Shown here: piece by piece, positions 11,335 to 24,398 of the stretch
Layout: each line of letters starts with the position of its first letter
How positions within the stretch are numbered: the first letter of the stretch is position 1
Notes under the pieces: model-generated
Told to the model about the DNA's origin: nothing
The model's database searches: none
Seen by the model: the letters and a program-made list of their open reading frames with translations, nothing else
Assembly (NCBI RefSeq): GCF_933775445.1
Contig: NC_065873.1
Location: 496,001 to 560,000, forward strand
Length of the DNA stretch: 64,000 bases
From: Argentina anserina
Taxonomy: Eukaryota > Streptophyta > Magnoliopsida > Rosales > Rosaceae
Reading direction: 5' to 3'
Made by a program: the position numbers and the translations under genes

Positions 11335-11975
11335 GGAATGAATGATTATCAAACATCTGATCGTGAGCAACTAATGAAACGCCTGCGGATTGAACAATTG
11401 TTAATGAATTCCTAAAGGGAATGACCGTCTTGGCCATGATACTACGTGATAGGGTGATTCTCGCTGTAGATTCTAGGGGAACTGATTCCGTCAATTTTGA
11501 ACAGTCTGATAATTACTCCAAATTTACTAAGATTACACTGTGAATGTATACTGCGGGGGCCAGAATCTCGACGAAGGTATTGACAGCTAGCAGAGAATTG
11601 CAAGATCATATTAGGGGTGGTCGTATGATAGACAATACCATTGAGTACGCTGCTGTGAAAACAAACATATTTCTGTGTGGTCGAGAACATGTTCTCGAAA
11701 AGACATATCCATTTTTATTTCTTGTTGTTGGTTATGATACAAGATCTCATTCATATTATGTTAGTGATTCATCTATCAAAATAGTGGAGGAGATCATTTA
11801 CAATTATCTTGTTATCGGATCGGGTTGTAGATTTTTTTCGCAACAATTGAATTGTGATGGGTTCAGAGAGTTGCCACAATTCATGTTGACTATTGAGGAT
11901 GTTATTCCGTATATCAGGCGTGCTGTTTATCGAGCATTTATGATGGAGCCTTGGACCGGAAGAGTTTATTCATGA
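11335..11975 (+). pseudogene. Proteasome beta-subunit-like (Ntn hydrolase) degenerate gene
   Basis: Codons from about 11414 read LKGMTVLAMILRDRVILAVDSRG, the shape of a 20S proteasome beta subunit around the mature N-terminus and the conserved aDSR motif. A TGA at 11541-11543 interrupts the frame; the 143-codon remainder contains VVGYDTRSHSYYVSDSS, VIGSG and LTIEDVIPYIRRAVYRA, matching the family's GxD...YyvD, vGSG and helix positions. The segment MNDYQTSDREQLMKRLR upstream (from 11335) is in another frame, so a second shift separates it. The catalytic Thr position appears not to be conserved (GMTVL where GTTTL is usual). It is intronless over this span. Family placement is moderately sure; it most resembles beta5-type subunits. 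Confidence 0.6.
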
Positions 11976-12254
11976 TACTATATACATGTCAGTGGGACTG
12001 AGCTATTCATGCAGGAAGACCTGAGTAATATGCACATAGATGTTGATCAGCCTATTCGACGACCTCAGTAATCACACTTGTAGTTGAACTGAGTTCGATT
12101 ATAACCTAACATTTGAAGTTTCTAGTATTGTAGTGGGACACTGGGATTTAAACATATTTACACTGGTTGTTGTTGTTGTTACATATATTGTCAACCGTTG
12201 GACTTTTCATCTAATTTTGAGGGGCAAGAATATTCGTCCTTGTTATAAAAAAAT

Positions 12255-12330
12255 CATCTAGTGTAGCTCATACACTTTCTAATGGATTTGAGAATTTCTG
12301 GGTTCGAACCTCAGCACTGGAATTCTGTTT
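12255..12330 (+). repeat. Possible tRNA-derived SINE head (pol III A and B boxes)
   Basis: TGTAGCTCAT (12263-12272) resembles a pol III A box and GGGTTCGAACCT (12301-12312) is a near-perfect B box. The spacing is about 38 bp, slightly shorter than in a tRNA gene, and the remaining arms do not pair as a tRNA should. A SINE remnant is likelier than a functional tRNA. Confidence 0.3.
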
Positions 12331-14344
12331 TAGAAAATTCCAAATATAATATTCTATATAATATGTGCCTTTTTTGTTGTTGTGATGAATGATTCGAATG
12401 ATGTAGAGACTTGTACTAGCTGAGTTGAGACATTGGAGGAATGAAAATTTCTTTTTAAACATCATATGTGGCATCCTCCTTTTGAGACACAAATGGAGTT
12501 TTTTAGGAAGTTTTTGCTAGCCTTTAGGTTGAAAATCTTCTTTTTATGCCAAACTATCACTATACATCTTGATTATGAATTGCTGAAGTGAAATTTTTTC
12601 ATTGCCATGTAGTTTTTATTATGCAGAAGATTAGCTGAGAGTTCAATTTCATGGTTACAACTTTTTTATTTGCTCGGTTTCATTATATGTTAAGGTTCAA
12701 TATTGTTTTACAATTTGTTTTTATAATTTCCATATTTGACTTTGTTGCTGGCATTAGTTTTGTCCTCTAGCTTTTTTTTGTACTTTTTCTATTATTCATC
12801 TCTCCTCTCCAAATCTGATTCAAAATTAATATGGTACCTTTTTGGATCAATCATATTTGGAGATAAATAATGGATGACAACAAAGTTTTCATGAATAGTC
12901 TATGTTTTTGCCTTCACTTCTTCAATTTATTTTTCTTCTTTCAATATCAAATTCGAGTGGACATTTCAATTCTTTGGTTCTTGGGTTTCTTGATTAAAAA
13001 TTACTGGAGGTGAGTTAATCCGTCCGAAAATCTCAGGCCACCGCTTCCCATACCTCATACTTAACAACATAGCTTCAAGAGTTATAATCTTAACCATCAA
13101 ACACAGACTCAATTCTGTATCAAATGATAGCCCGTTAAACTTAGATCCATTTAGTTAAGATGCAACAAAGGGAATGAGATAGTTCAGTGGAGGGGAAGAT
13201 GAAAACCAACGAGGAAAAACTAAAAAAGAGAGAACGAAGGAAGATGATGTGAAAGTTGAGGGCAAATTGAGAATTTTAATAGATAAGGAGTGTAGATTGT
13301 AATTTTTGGAATGCAAATTTCAGCTCCCATAAATTTTCACAGGGGTTTAGATTTTTGTTCTCTTACGCTTACCAAAAAAAAAAGAAAGATCAAGAGACAT
13401 TCTAAATCTGGAGGACATGTTAATCTGGCTAATCTAGCAAACTTATAAGCCAACATTATGGACACTTTAAAAGCAATAAAGCATGCATGAGAAAGAAAGA
13501 GGAATGTAAAGAAGTTAAATGCCTATGAATATCACGCATAAACATTCTCTGGTTTGGTGACACCTTATGAGTTTGTTGAAGCTTTTACATCTTCAAACAA
13601 ATAGACTGAAAGACTATTGGAGGCAAACTACTCTACCAGCAACAGCTTCAACCAAATATGGTGAGTTAACTTGGTCCACTATAACACTTGGAAAAAACCA
13701 GCTAGGCAAGAATTCCTAGAAATACAATATAACAAATAATTAACATGCTATTTGCACAGAAAGCTTTTCATGTTTTCATTCTTTACACATGTGATCCTGC
13801 ATTGTTACTAAGCCTTACGTGAAATAAGAATTTAAGTTATCTAGGTTGAAGATTCTGCATCCATATATACTTGCTTGTCTCACGTATTGAAGGGTAGAGT
13901 TACTGATAATATCTTCAAGGAAACATACGGTGCCATGTCATTTATTATTCATCTAATATATCAGCCATAAATAAAAGCATTTTTTTCATCTACCACGCAA
14001 AGTTGTGATCTAGCTAGTGCTCCCTCACCCTAACGGCCGGTCAGGTCCTCTATGAGAATAGAGCACCTGAACGGCAACCGCTCTCTCCATATCAGAGCAG
14101 TAGGTTTCAGAAGACATATTTATGGTTGATATATAGATAGTATCACCGTAATTATTGTTCCACCCTAAAATGAGGAATTAACCTATTCGAGCAAAGTTTG
14201 ATTTTTGTTTCTTGTTATGTTCGGCACAATCTAACGAGGCATGTTTGTGTGAGAAAAAGAAAACAAGCTTTTTACGATTTTTTTCCAGTTTGGGTGAATC
14301 AATCACCCAGATCGCAAAAAAGCCACATGGAAAATAAAAAGACG

Positions 14345-14351
14345 CCACGTG
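14345..14351. promoter_or_regulatory. G-box (CACGTG) upstream of the aspartokinase/HSDH gene
   Basis: The palindrome CACGTG in the context GCCACGTGTC lies about 115 bp before the start codon at 14465. Such ABRE/G-box elements bind bZIP or bHLH factors; use here is inferred from position only. Confidence 0.4.
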
Positions 14352-14464
14352 TCGAGGCAAGAGCGAATCCTCACATCTTGAGGCGCCGCCCACCTTTCTA
14401 ATTAATCAGTGTCCTCTCTTTTCAGAGCTAATCAACCAAAGCCGCCAAACCCCCCCAAACTTTC

Positions 14465-17400
14465 ATGGCGTCGCTCTCGTCGCCGTCGCCGGCGTCCCCC
14501 AGTGCATTCGCGCCGCCCAAAAGGATCTGCTTCTTCTCTAATCAATGCCGCGCATTACTTCTCCCTCAGCGCTCTCGGTACCACTCTCTACCACCACCTC
14601 CTTCATTCATTTTTGCTATTGTTTATCATTTTCTGGAGTTTTTAGCAAGTATAGCTCAACTCTATTCGCGTCAATTAGCTTGAGATTCGTATTTGTAAGG
14701 TTGAGAGAGAGAGAACGATTTGAGCTGTTGGTTTGCGATTCGAGTGAATTATACTTTGTGTTGCTTGAAATGCCTTTATGCATTCTTAAGAATTTAGTGA
14801 TCTACTTTATGGTAAATGTATGAGACTTATATAATGTGTGCACATTGGTGTCAACTAGAGATCATATGTTTGGTCATTATGAAGCTTCTTGTTGTTCTAA
14901 GGTATTCTGAAAGCTTTTGATTTTCGCTGTTTTGTCTCAAGTCTTGACTTTTCGCCCTTTTGTCTTTACATGTTAAGTAAGAAATAGTTAACATCACGGG
15001 AGTAGGTTAATTTAACCTTCACTGGTAATTTAGCCAAAAGTTTTGACTTCAACATTGGTTAACATCTTGAATGGCAGAAATAAAATGAGTTGATACACTG
15101 CATTGAACTCTATCAAGTGTTAGAACTGGCATGCTGGTGACATGCTTCTTCTATATGTTTTCTGTAGATTATTGGTTTTGTTATTATTTTGTTTCGTATC
15201 TGTTTTTTCATCTTGAAAGTTGTCGAGCTTTTTCTGTAGGGATTAGTGTTCCATCTTCTGCTACTAGAAAGGGCTTGTTAACGTGAAAGGTTTGTTATCT
15301 ATTGCAGGCTGAGCTTTGTTTCTGGGTTGCAAAGGAAAAGGACCTTTAGACCCCACATCTTTGCGTCAGTCACAGGTTCACCCCTATTCAACCTTTCACA
15401 TAATTTCAAATTTGCTCTTAAGATAATGTGGTGGACGATTAAATTATCCTCTAATATGATTTCCTTTCCTTGATCAGTAGGTACTCCAGTAGAAACATCC
15501 CCTGAGAAAGTTCAGCTTCCTACAGGTGACAGTTGGTCTGTTCATAAGTTTGGTGGCACTTGCGTCGGAAGTTCTGAAAGAATTAACAATGTTGCAAAGA
15601 TAATTCTGAGTGACGAGTCTGAGAGGAAGTTTGTAGTTGTCTCTGCAATGTCTAAGGTGACAGATATGATGTATGACCTCATCTACAAGGCTCAATCACG
15701 AGATGAGTCTTATTTGGCTGCATTGGATGCTATTTTAGTAAAACACCGATCAACTGCTGTGGATTTACTTGATGGGGATGAACTCGCTAGCTTCTTATCA
15801 GCACTAAATCAGGACATCAGTAACCTGAAAGCTATGCTTCGTGCAATATATATTGGTATTGAGCATCTCTCTCTCACTCTGTCTCACAGTTATGTCTTTT
15901 GTGTAATTGGAAGATAAAATTTACCCAGAGTGTATTGGAATTGTTTGATCGTATATTATTTATTTCCAAAAAATATACCATTAGTTGCTCTTTGACCTGA
16001 ATGCATTCCCCTCAAGTGAAATAAATCTTTTGAATAAATATTAGTAGTCAAATGGTTCACATTTACTGTTGTGCATCTGTTTTTATTATAAAGCCTCTTC
16101 CACTGACTAACCTCCTTACCTCTGACAGCTGGCCATGCAACCGAATCTTTCACTGATTTTGTGGTAGGTTATGGAGAGTTATGGTCTGCTCAGTTACTGG
16201 CATCTGTTGTTAGAAAGGTCTGATGATTGCTTATTTGGCCATTTTGGAAGCATTTACTGACTGCTGGTGTTCCTAACTGTCTGGTATATTAATGCTTTAT
16301 TTTGTTGTGTTTCTTTTCAGAATGGAGTGGATTGCAAATGGATGGATACAAGGGAAGTCCTTATTGTTAACCCTACTAGCTCTGATCAAGTTGATCCTGA
16401 TTTTGAGAAATCTGAAAAGAGACTTGAGCAATGGTATGCAAGAAATCCATCAAAAACAATTGTAGCTACTGGTTTTATTGCCAGCACACCCGAAGACATT
16501 CCTACTACTTTAAAGAGAGACGGAAGTGACTTTTCCGCAGCTATCATGGGTGCTCTATTCAAGGCCAGTCAGGTTACAATTTGGACAGATGTTGATGGTG
16601 TCTATAGTGCAGATCCAAGGAAAGGTATGTGTAACTTAACTTCCTACCAGAAAAGGTCCCATACTGATCATTCTATAATAATTGCCTAACTATTAGAGAA
16701 TAATGTGATGATGCATTATGTAATGTCACAGTCTGAGGGAGTTTGAATTAATGTCAAGAAACTTTTCTTCTGCAGTAAGTGAAGCAGTGATTTTGAAGAC
16801 ATTGTCTTATCAAGAGGCCTGGGAAATGGTAAACCTATATGCATTTTTTGTAGTTTCTGAGATTTGATACATTCACAATATTAATAATATTAATACGAAG
16901 TATATGCACACATGTAGTCTTATTTTGGGGCAAATGTTCTGCATCCACGCACCATCATTCCAGTAATGCGATATGACATCCCAATCATCATAAGGAACGT
17001 GTTCAATCTCTCTGCACCTGGAACAAAAATTTGTCGCTCTTCTGCTTCTGAGGGTGAAGTGGAACAAAGTTTGGAATCCTTTGTAAGAGGGTTTGCGACA
17101 ATAGACAATTTGGCCCTTGTAAATGTTGAAGGGTGAGCAGTTCATAACAGTAGTTGCATTTTATTTCTTTGAATGTTAAGTAACACTTATCCTATCTTAA
17201 TTATTGTTGTCCTTTTGTACTCCCAGAACTGGAATGGCTGGTGTTCCTGGTACAGCCGGTGCCATATTTTCTGCCGTTAAAGATGTGGGGGCTAATGTTA
17301 TTATGATATCTCAGGTAGCTCATCCTCTTTATTCTGGTGCATGATGGGTTGAAGCAGTATACAAATTTTATGATGCTTAATGTGCCTAATTGTGGGTAAA

Positions 17401-18853
17401 TGTAGGCTAGTAGTGAGCATTCTGTATGCTTTGCTGTCCCGGAGAAAGAAGTAAAAGCTGTTTCTGAGGCACTACAATCTAGATTCCGTGAAGCTTTGAA
17501 TGCAGGGCGTCTTTCTCAGGTGCTTGAATTTTGTTTGACTAGATTTCTTTATCAGGTTACATGGTATTGAATGTTTGCATTTGGTTAGTAACATATTGTA
17601 ATTAAGTGCTTGAGGCTGGTTTTAAAATGTTGTGGAGCTAGTGATTTCATGTGATGAAAATAAGTTGGATCCTAGAGTGGAACCAAGGTGATAATCTCGC
17701 AATATTTAGTTTAGACCTGCACCTGTTACTGTTATAACAATACACTTGTTAGACCTACACTTGTTTATAACAATTATAACTTAAAAATAATACAGGTGAA
17801 AATGCTTTCAATCTAATGATGATATTGATTTGATTCATTGTGAAATGGAGTATTATTTCTTAGCTCAACTCCATTACTGGGATTATGAGTCCTGTACCTT
17901 TTTTGTTATGTTCCCATTTTGAATATTCTCATATAGCATCACTTCCACCCCATACTTTGTATCTATTTACAGTGTATCTCTCTTATCTTTCTGAACCTCT
18001 CAGGTTCAAGTGATTCCAAACTGTAGTATATTGGCAGCAGTTGGCCAGAAAATGGCAAGTACTCCTGGAGTTAGTGCAACTCTTTTCAACGCACTGGCAA
18101 AGGTATGGCATTTATCTTTGAATATATAAAAATATATGAACCTAAAGTTAATCAAATTTGTATAATTGTTTGCATAACTATTAAATACATGATTATAATG
18201 ACGTTACTATAGATAATATGGGTATTGTCTTCTTAACAGTAGTCTTTGAAACTTAATGGTTCTCACAATTCATAATCTCCAATACCAGGGTGGCTAAATT
18301 GTTTCTGCACTGCAGGCAAATATTAATGTGCGCGCTATAGCTCAAGGTTGTTCTGAGTACAACATTACAGTAGTATTAAAGCGGGAGGATTGTATTAGGG
18401 CACTAAGAGCAGTTCACTCTAGATTTTATCTGTCAAGAACCACTATAGCAATGGGGATTGTTGGACCAGGACTTATTGGTGCTACACTACTTGATCAACT
18501 GAGAGATCAGGTGCTTGTTCAGCAAATTCTTTTCTGTTGTTGTTACTTAATTGCAATGTTTCATTTGTATGTTGTCTGTATCAATTCACATGCTTTTCTA
18601 TGTAAACTTCCCAATTCGTGTCAAAGACTTTAAAACTGTGTGCTAAAATTTCAAAAATTTCTTATAACACAGTCACATTCGCAAAGAACATGGATTTTAA
18701 CAAGTTGAAGTAAGTTTTCATAACCAGTTCAGCAATAAAAAGTCTGCCATTTCTAAAACTACCCTAACGTAAAGGTGGGTCTAATTACCACACGTACTTT
18801 ATTCAATAATGCACGCCATCTAATTCTGTTTAGTCATTATGTTGCACTGACCT

Positions 18854-18887
<34 letters not shown>

Positions 18888-21800
18888 CTTCTAGTGTATA
18901 GTTTTTATAGATGCTGCTCTGATGATCTAGATCTATTCAAGCATGATTTTGCAGTCTTTCTTCTGTCTATTATTCATATTCACTGTCTTTAGAATTTAGT
19001 TTTGGGCATGATTATTAATGCAGCTTTGATGGGAAGTTGATCCTTTTAATTTTGTGTGTTGGGTTGGCAAAAATTCATTAACTTTCTAATTTTTGCAGGC
19101 TGCTGCCCTTAAGGATAAGTTTAACATTGACTTGCGTGTGATGGGAATCACTGGCTCAAGGACAATGCTTTTGAGTGAGACGTAAGTTAAATTCTTTAAT
19201 TGGAGTATTCATAAATCAAATGGTGCTGTCATAGAGCTGGATCACTTGGATCTTTTATATGTATATGTTGAGATTATCAAGGATATAATGCTGAATTAGT
19301 ATGTGTTATAACTTTAGAAGTTGGAACATGATGGTGGTCCAACTTGTATGTGGTATAACCGTATAAGTTATTGTACTGTTGTGAATTGAAATTTGACTTA
19401 CAGGTTTATTGAATTTGATATTAAAAGCTTGTACAGTCATTTAGACATTGTATACATCAGTAATTGTGTCTTCTGCTAACTGGACATTCCAAAACCTATA
19501 AACTTGTTATCATTCACATTTCACGTGCCCATACTACTAGTCTTTTGTATTCCAGTTCTTGTTGTATTTTACTAAATAAATGTTCTAATTGCTTCTAATG
19601 GTGATATGTGTATCATTTTGCTTTAGTAATGGAAATCACTCGTTCCGTAGTGGGAAATCTTGGAATTTATGTTTCAATATATATATGGTTGCAGGGGTGT
19701 TGACTTATCTAGATGGAGAGAACTTCAAAAAGAAAAAGGAGAACTGGCAGACATGGACAAGTTTGTGCAGCATGTACATGGGAATCATTTTATTCCAAAT
19801 ACTGTTATAGTTGACTGCACAGCTGATTCTGTCATTGCAAGCCATTACTATGACTGGTTACGGAAAGGAATACATGTAGTCACCCCGAACAAAAAGGCAA
19901 ATTCAGGTCCTCTTGATCAGGTAATAATCTTTGTATGTGGGCAAATATTTAGGTTTTCTTAAGGTGACATTATATAATTGCAAAGTTTGGTTTTTGGAGA
20001 TATATGATTTGCATTAACTGATACAAATACAAAGCATTCCCATTGTTTTATTTTATCTATCCACTTAAGTACCATTTGGGGATATCTTGCTTTACAATAT
20101 TTAAAAGGTTTTACCAAGCAAGGACCACAATTATTATGGCCTTTGCAATGGAAATGCTACTCTCATTTCTCAGTTATGAATAGACTTTCTTCCTTGTGTT
20201 GAAGGATGATAATGTAATCTGAATGATCTTCAAGTTTTGTTATTTTAATGCACAATGGCTTCAGCAGTGTGTTGATTCAAAATATCTGTAATATTTGTAT
20301 GTCACAAGGATTTTATCATATTACTGTATACACTACTTTCATACCATAAGCTTTGCACTTAATTTCGTACTTTCATCATATACCATCCAGTATAAGTTCT
20401 GTTGGGACAATATCCGCTTTTAGTTACTCATACAGTCAAAATTTTACTTTGGAGAAGACTGGATCTTGATATATTTTGCATGTGTATTGACTTCTGGGCT
20501 TTCATGATTAATGACATAATGTTGTCCATGTCCAGTATCTGAAATTGAGAGCTCTTCAACGGCAATCATATACACATTACTTCTATGAAGCCACTGTTGG
20601 AGCTGGTCTCCCAATCATCAATACCTTACAAGGGCTCCTAGAAACAGGAGATAAAATATTACGTATTGAAGGCATATTCAGGTATTCAGACGATCAAAAT
20701 CAAAAATTCTACACTATCACTCTATTAGGACCCCTTTAAGCATATAGAACTTGATTTTTGGAAATCCACACGTGTCACGGAACTTAAATCTTGCATCTTT
20801 GTTTGCTCTTGCAGTGGGACTTTGAGCTACATCTTCAACAACTTTGTAGGAAAACGAACCTTTAGTGAGGTGGTGGCTGAGGCAAAGCAGGCAGGATTTA
20901 CTGAGCCAGACCCAAGGGATGATCTATCCGGAACAGATGTTTGTAGGAAGGTAATTTGTGCTAGGTTTTTGTCCGCCAACTCCATATTACTATTATAAAC
21001 TGAGTTTCATACTTATGCTGCTATTTCTCATATCCGAACTTGAACAACAACTACTACAATTTCTGTTTTGTTACTTTGGTGTTAGATTTGCTCTCCTAAA
21101 GTACCTTTCAAATGCAGGTAATAATTCTTGCTAGGGAATCTGGTCTCAAGCTGGAACTTTCTGACATCCCTGTTGAAAGCCTTGTGCCAGAACCATTAAA
21201 GGTAAAATCCATTCTGCTGTTTGTTCACTATACCTTATCAATTGCCTAAGAACACCTTGACATTGTGTCTTGGGTAACTTTTCAGGATAGTGCATCAGCG
21301 GAGGAATTCATGCAGAAACTTCCACAGTTCGATCATGACTTGACTAAGAAAAGACAGATGGCTGAGGATTCAGGAGAAGTAAGTATCTTGAGATGCATTT
21401 CTGCAATGTCTATTGAATATATATGATTTGCTTGAGTATCAGTCATCTAAATGGGCAAACTATGGGAGCAAACTACTAGATACAACTCACTATATCTTGT
21501 TTTTAAATTCAAGAATAGTATCATTCTAGTTTCCTGTGACCCTCCACAGTTGCCTTTTTCTTTCTGACATGCTATAAAGGTTTTGTGGATGTTTCTTTTT
21601 GACAATGTTTGTGATAAAACCCTGGGTTTCTGTAATGGGCATGGTTCATTCAATCTTATATAGTATAGCAGCTATAGTTTTTTACAGCTTTCCAGACCCT
21701 CCCCTATTTCATTTTCTTTTTTCTTTCACTTTTTAAATGATCGTATATCTTATGTTGCGGCTTATGATGTTGAAGGTCTTGAGATACGTTGGGGTGGTTG

Positions 21801-22021
21801 ATGTCGTCAACCAGAAGGGGGCAGTGAAGCTTCAAGCATACAAAAACGATCACCCATTTGCTCAATTATCAGGAGCGGATAATATCATCGCTTTCACAAC
21901 CACAAGGTACAAAGATCAACCACTAATAGTCCGTGGGCCAGGAGCTGGTGCGGAAGTTACCGCTGGTGGAGTCTTCAGTGATATATTACGGCTTGCGTCA
22001 TATCTCGGTGCTCCATCATAG
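14465..22021 (+). CDS. AK-HSDH: Bifunctional aspartokinase/homoserine dehydrogenase, chloroplastic
   Basis: Eighteen exons in consistent phase give a 909-residue protein: 14465-14577, 15308-15375, 15478-15855, 16129-16217, 16321-16624, 16776-16828, 16918-17132, 17227-17314, 17406-17519, 18004-18102, 18316-18510, 19099-19181, 19695-19920, 20536-20681, 20815-20950, 21118-21201, 21286-21378 and 21776-22021. It catalyses the first and third steps of the aspartate pathway to threonine, methionine and isoleucine in plastids. Seen: a Ser/Arg-rich transit-peptide-like N-terminus (about 1-75); the kinase motif KFGGTCVGSS (about 83-92) and TDVDGVYSADPR; two ACT regulatory repeats (MAGVPGTAGAIF; ANINVRAIAQGCSEYNITVV); the dehydrogenase dinucleotide fold GIVGPGLIGATLL (near 557); VTPNKKANSG; and EPDPRDDLSGTDVCRK. 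Length matches plant orthologues. Exon 3 has a CAGTAG tandem acceptor, so residue 61 may be optional. Intron 11 holds a (CT)n tract. Confidence 0.97.
18858..18893. repeat. (CT)n microsatellite in an AK-HSDH intron
   Basis: About 18 CT repeats in the intron between exons 11 and 12. It is far from either splice site, so no effect is expected. Confidence 0.85.
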
Positions 22022-22719
22022 TTAACGTGTGCCCATACAGTTCATAGTTTCTACAGTTGGTCAAACCAATTTTACTTCAGCTTGTAATGTATGCATGCCT
22101 TATCATGTAGTGGATGTTATAATACTGCTCACCTGTAGGTGTATTTCCGAACAGGTTTATGTAACTCATTTAGTAATTTTGAAGTAGATTGCACCGTGGT
22201 TGACGGAAGCAGCTTTCATTTGATTTTGGTTACTCTTCCATTTCTGCTGGCAATTTCAGGGTATACAAGTGTTTATTAAGTCTCTGCGAATAAAAAAACA
22301 GTGATGAGTGGAAGAAAGTTTCCTTCTCGAGCTCTACTGATGTTCAGTCAAACTTGAATTTCTGATATTGGAAGTGATAATCTGAGCTCCTTTAACTTAG
22401 ATGCTCGAGTGCATGTTATAGTGGATATGAGGAACTCGGATGTGTAGCCGAATCTATGATTCAGGTATTTTTTGGTCTGAAAACTATGATTCTGGTTATA
22501 TCATCAAGAACCTATAGGTTGCGTGCACAATTGAAAACATGGGGATGTTACAGGGTTTTAGTTCTCAAACCTGCTTGGTCTGTTTAACCACATCCTTGTA
22601 CCAATTCCAGAAACTATATGTACACAGTAATAGACTAATAGTCGACAAAATAGAAGCAAGGTTCAGTATGTGCCCATGAGTCTCCGCTTCTATCGAACTC
22701 ATTAGATAAAACAGGGGTG
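22022..22719. other. Convergent intergenic space between AK-HSDH and the PTD-like gene
   Basis: Holds the 3' untranslated regions of two genes that face each other. There is no coding signal and no obvious repeat. Confidence 0.5.
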
Positions 22720-24171
22720 TCAATTAATCTTGGGACTGAGATAAAAATTTTGATCCCTGAAGAACCTGGTAACCATTTCTGCCTTGTCAGCTGAAAGGTC
22801 TGTGTTTTCCAGTATATATTCCTTGGATTCCTTGGCAATTGCTTCAATTGATCCCACTGCTTGGTTAAGCTGAACATAATAGCCAGAATAACCTTTAGTT
22901 AGGCAGTGTTAATTAATACAAGCTTTGACGATGAAAAGTAACGTACCGCATTTGCATCATGATTGTCAATTCCTGGTATCGATGTGATCACTCTTTGAAA
23001 CACACCAGCACTTTGCACATATTGTTCTCTCTAATCAAACAAGAAACCCCAAATGTTTAGCAAAAGAAATGTGCAGGATAGGCCACAAGAACCAAGTGTG
23101 AAACATAACATTGTTAATGTTTGTATGACAGTACACCAACCTGAGCCTTCAATTTTGTGGTGACATCCTCTCGCTTGCATACTGTATAATCAATTAGTAA
23201 CTCAGAACATTTTCCATCAGAATCCTTAAAATGATCGAGCTTTAAAGAACAAGATTTACCTCCGCGCGCAAAAGCTATCCTCAGCATCTTCTCAAAACCC
23301 ATCTCCAAGTCTTTAACCAGAACAAATGCCGGCCTACCAAGCTCCAATCCGGATCTTGACAAGTTAAAAACAGCTCCGGTCAACTTCATACTCAAACATT
23401 ATCACAGAAGATTACTCCTGTAAGCTCTACCAAATCTAATGGCACACTTTCCTTGAGCAAAAAAAAAGAAACAGACAACTCACTTGAAGTAAGAACGAAC
23501 AAACAAGTCATTTTGCTCCTTGGTTGGGAGAGTGCAGATAACATAGAGATGTGCAAATTGCTTCTTCAGTAATTGAGTTCTGTATTGTCACCAGGATTCG
23601 CATTAATTGAGTTCAACCGCATGAATTGAGTTCAACAGCGAAAGCAAGTTGGTCAAGTACCTGGCCAAGATTTCGGAGACATTAGTTGAATCCAAGCTTG
23701 TGACAAAGATGAATGCCACTGATGAACCCCCACAGTTGAAAATGAAGTCCTGCAATTCAATCGAAACTCATCACAGAGCTTAAAGACTCACCGAGACAAT
23801 TGAAATATAATAAAATAAATACAAAGCAGGAAAAATTACGGGTGGAATTGAAACAAAGTTGAGCTTGAAAGAATTGGCAGCGAGGAAATTGGAGATGAAG
23901 TTAATGAAAGACGGGTGCTGTTCATCTTTCCACGCGTTTCGCATCATACAAACCCCAGCTGACATCACCACAACCACAACAAACATTTAATTTTCAATTC
24001 AATTTTCCGGTGCACCGGAAGGAACACCGGTGGAAGCTATCGGAGCAAAAATTGGAATAGCAAGCAAGAAAGAATAATTAAGCAACGAAAATTAGCGGAA
24101 AATCAGTACAGTTTGGAGCGAAGTTTACCGGAATTTGTGGCCTTTGCCCGAACCCGATCCGTCGGCTTCAT
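22720..24171 (-). CDS. PTD: PARTING DANCERS-like meiotic crossover protein (ERCC1/XPF-type)
   Basis: Eight exons on the minus strand give a complete 238-residue protein: 24171-24129, 23958-23840, 23749-23661, 23579-23484, 23354-23260, 23181-23141, 23030-22947 and 22869-22720. All junctions are GT-AG and in phase. PTD is an ERCC1-like partner of the XPF-like protein SHOC1 and promotes class I crossovers in meiosis. Seen: a central alpha/beta domain with [29 protein letters not shown] and [20 protein letters not shown], and a C-terminal helix-hairpin-helix-like segment ([20 protein letters not shown]). No nuclease signature is apparent, as expected for the ERCC1-like, non-catalytic subunit. The gene name comes from recognition of this fold and layout; a search would settle it. 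It starts 228 bp from a divergent gene. Confidence 0.8.
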
Positions 24172-24398
24172 GATCGCCGATTTGAAAAGCTCCGAGTCTC
24201 TCTGAAGCGAAGCGGGGAAGTTTGATTTTGAGTGGGGCCTTTGGATTATATAAAGGGCGGAGGTTCTCCTTTTATTTACGAATTTGCCATGAACTCAAAC
24301 CCGATAGTGGACGAGTCCGACCCGGCCCACTTAGCATTCCTCTTCTTCTTCTTCCCCTATCTGTGTTACGAGGGTGGTCAGTTTCAGAGCAACAGAGA
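24172..24398. promoter_or_regulatory. Short bidirectional promoter region
   Basis: Only 227 bp separate the start codons of the minus-strand PTD-like gene and the plus-strand small gene. TATATAAA at 24247-24254 is well placed as a TATA box for the plus-strand gene. No matching TATA box is evident toward PTD. Confidence 0.6.

Larger units (their letters stand above)
11976..14464. other. Intergenic DNA
   Basis: No gene is visible. A possible tRNA-derived SINE head is at about 12255-12330. The last 150 bp before the aspartokinase start hold promoter-like sequence, including a G-box. Confidence 0.5.

Noticed and set aside
12255..12330. tRNA gene
   Set aside because: Only the A and B boxes fit. 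The acceptor and anticodon stems do not pair and the box spacing is short.
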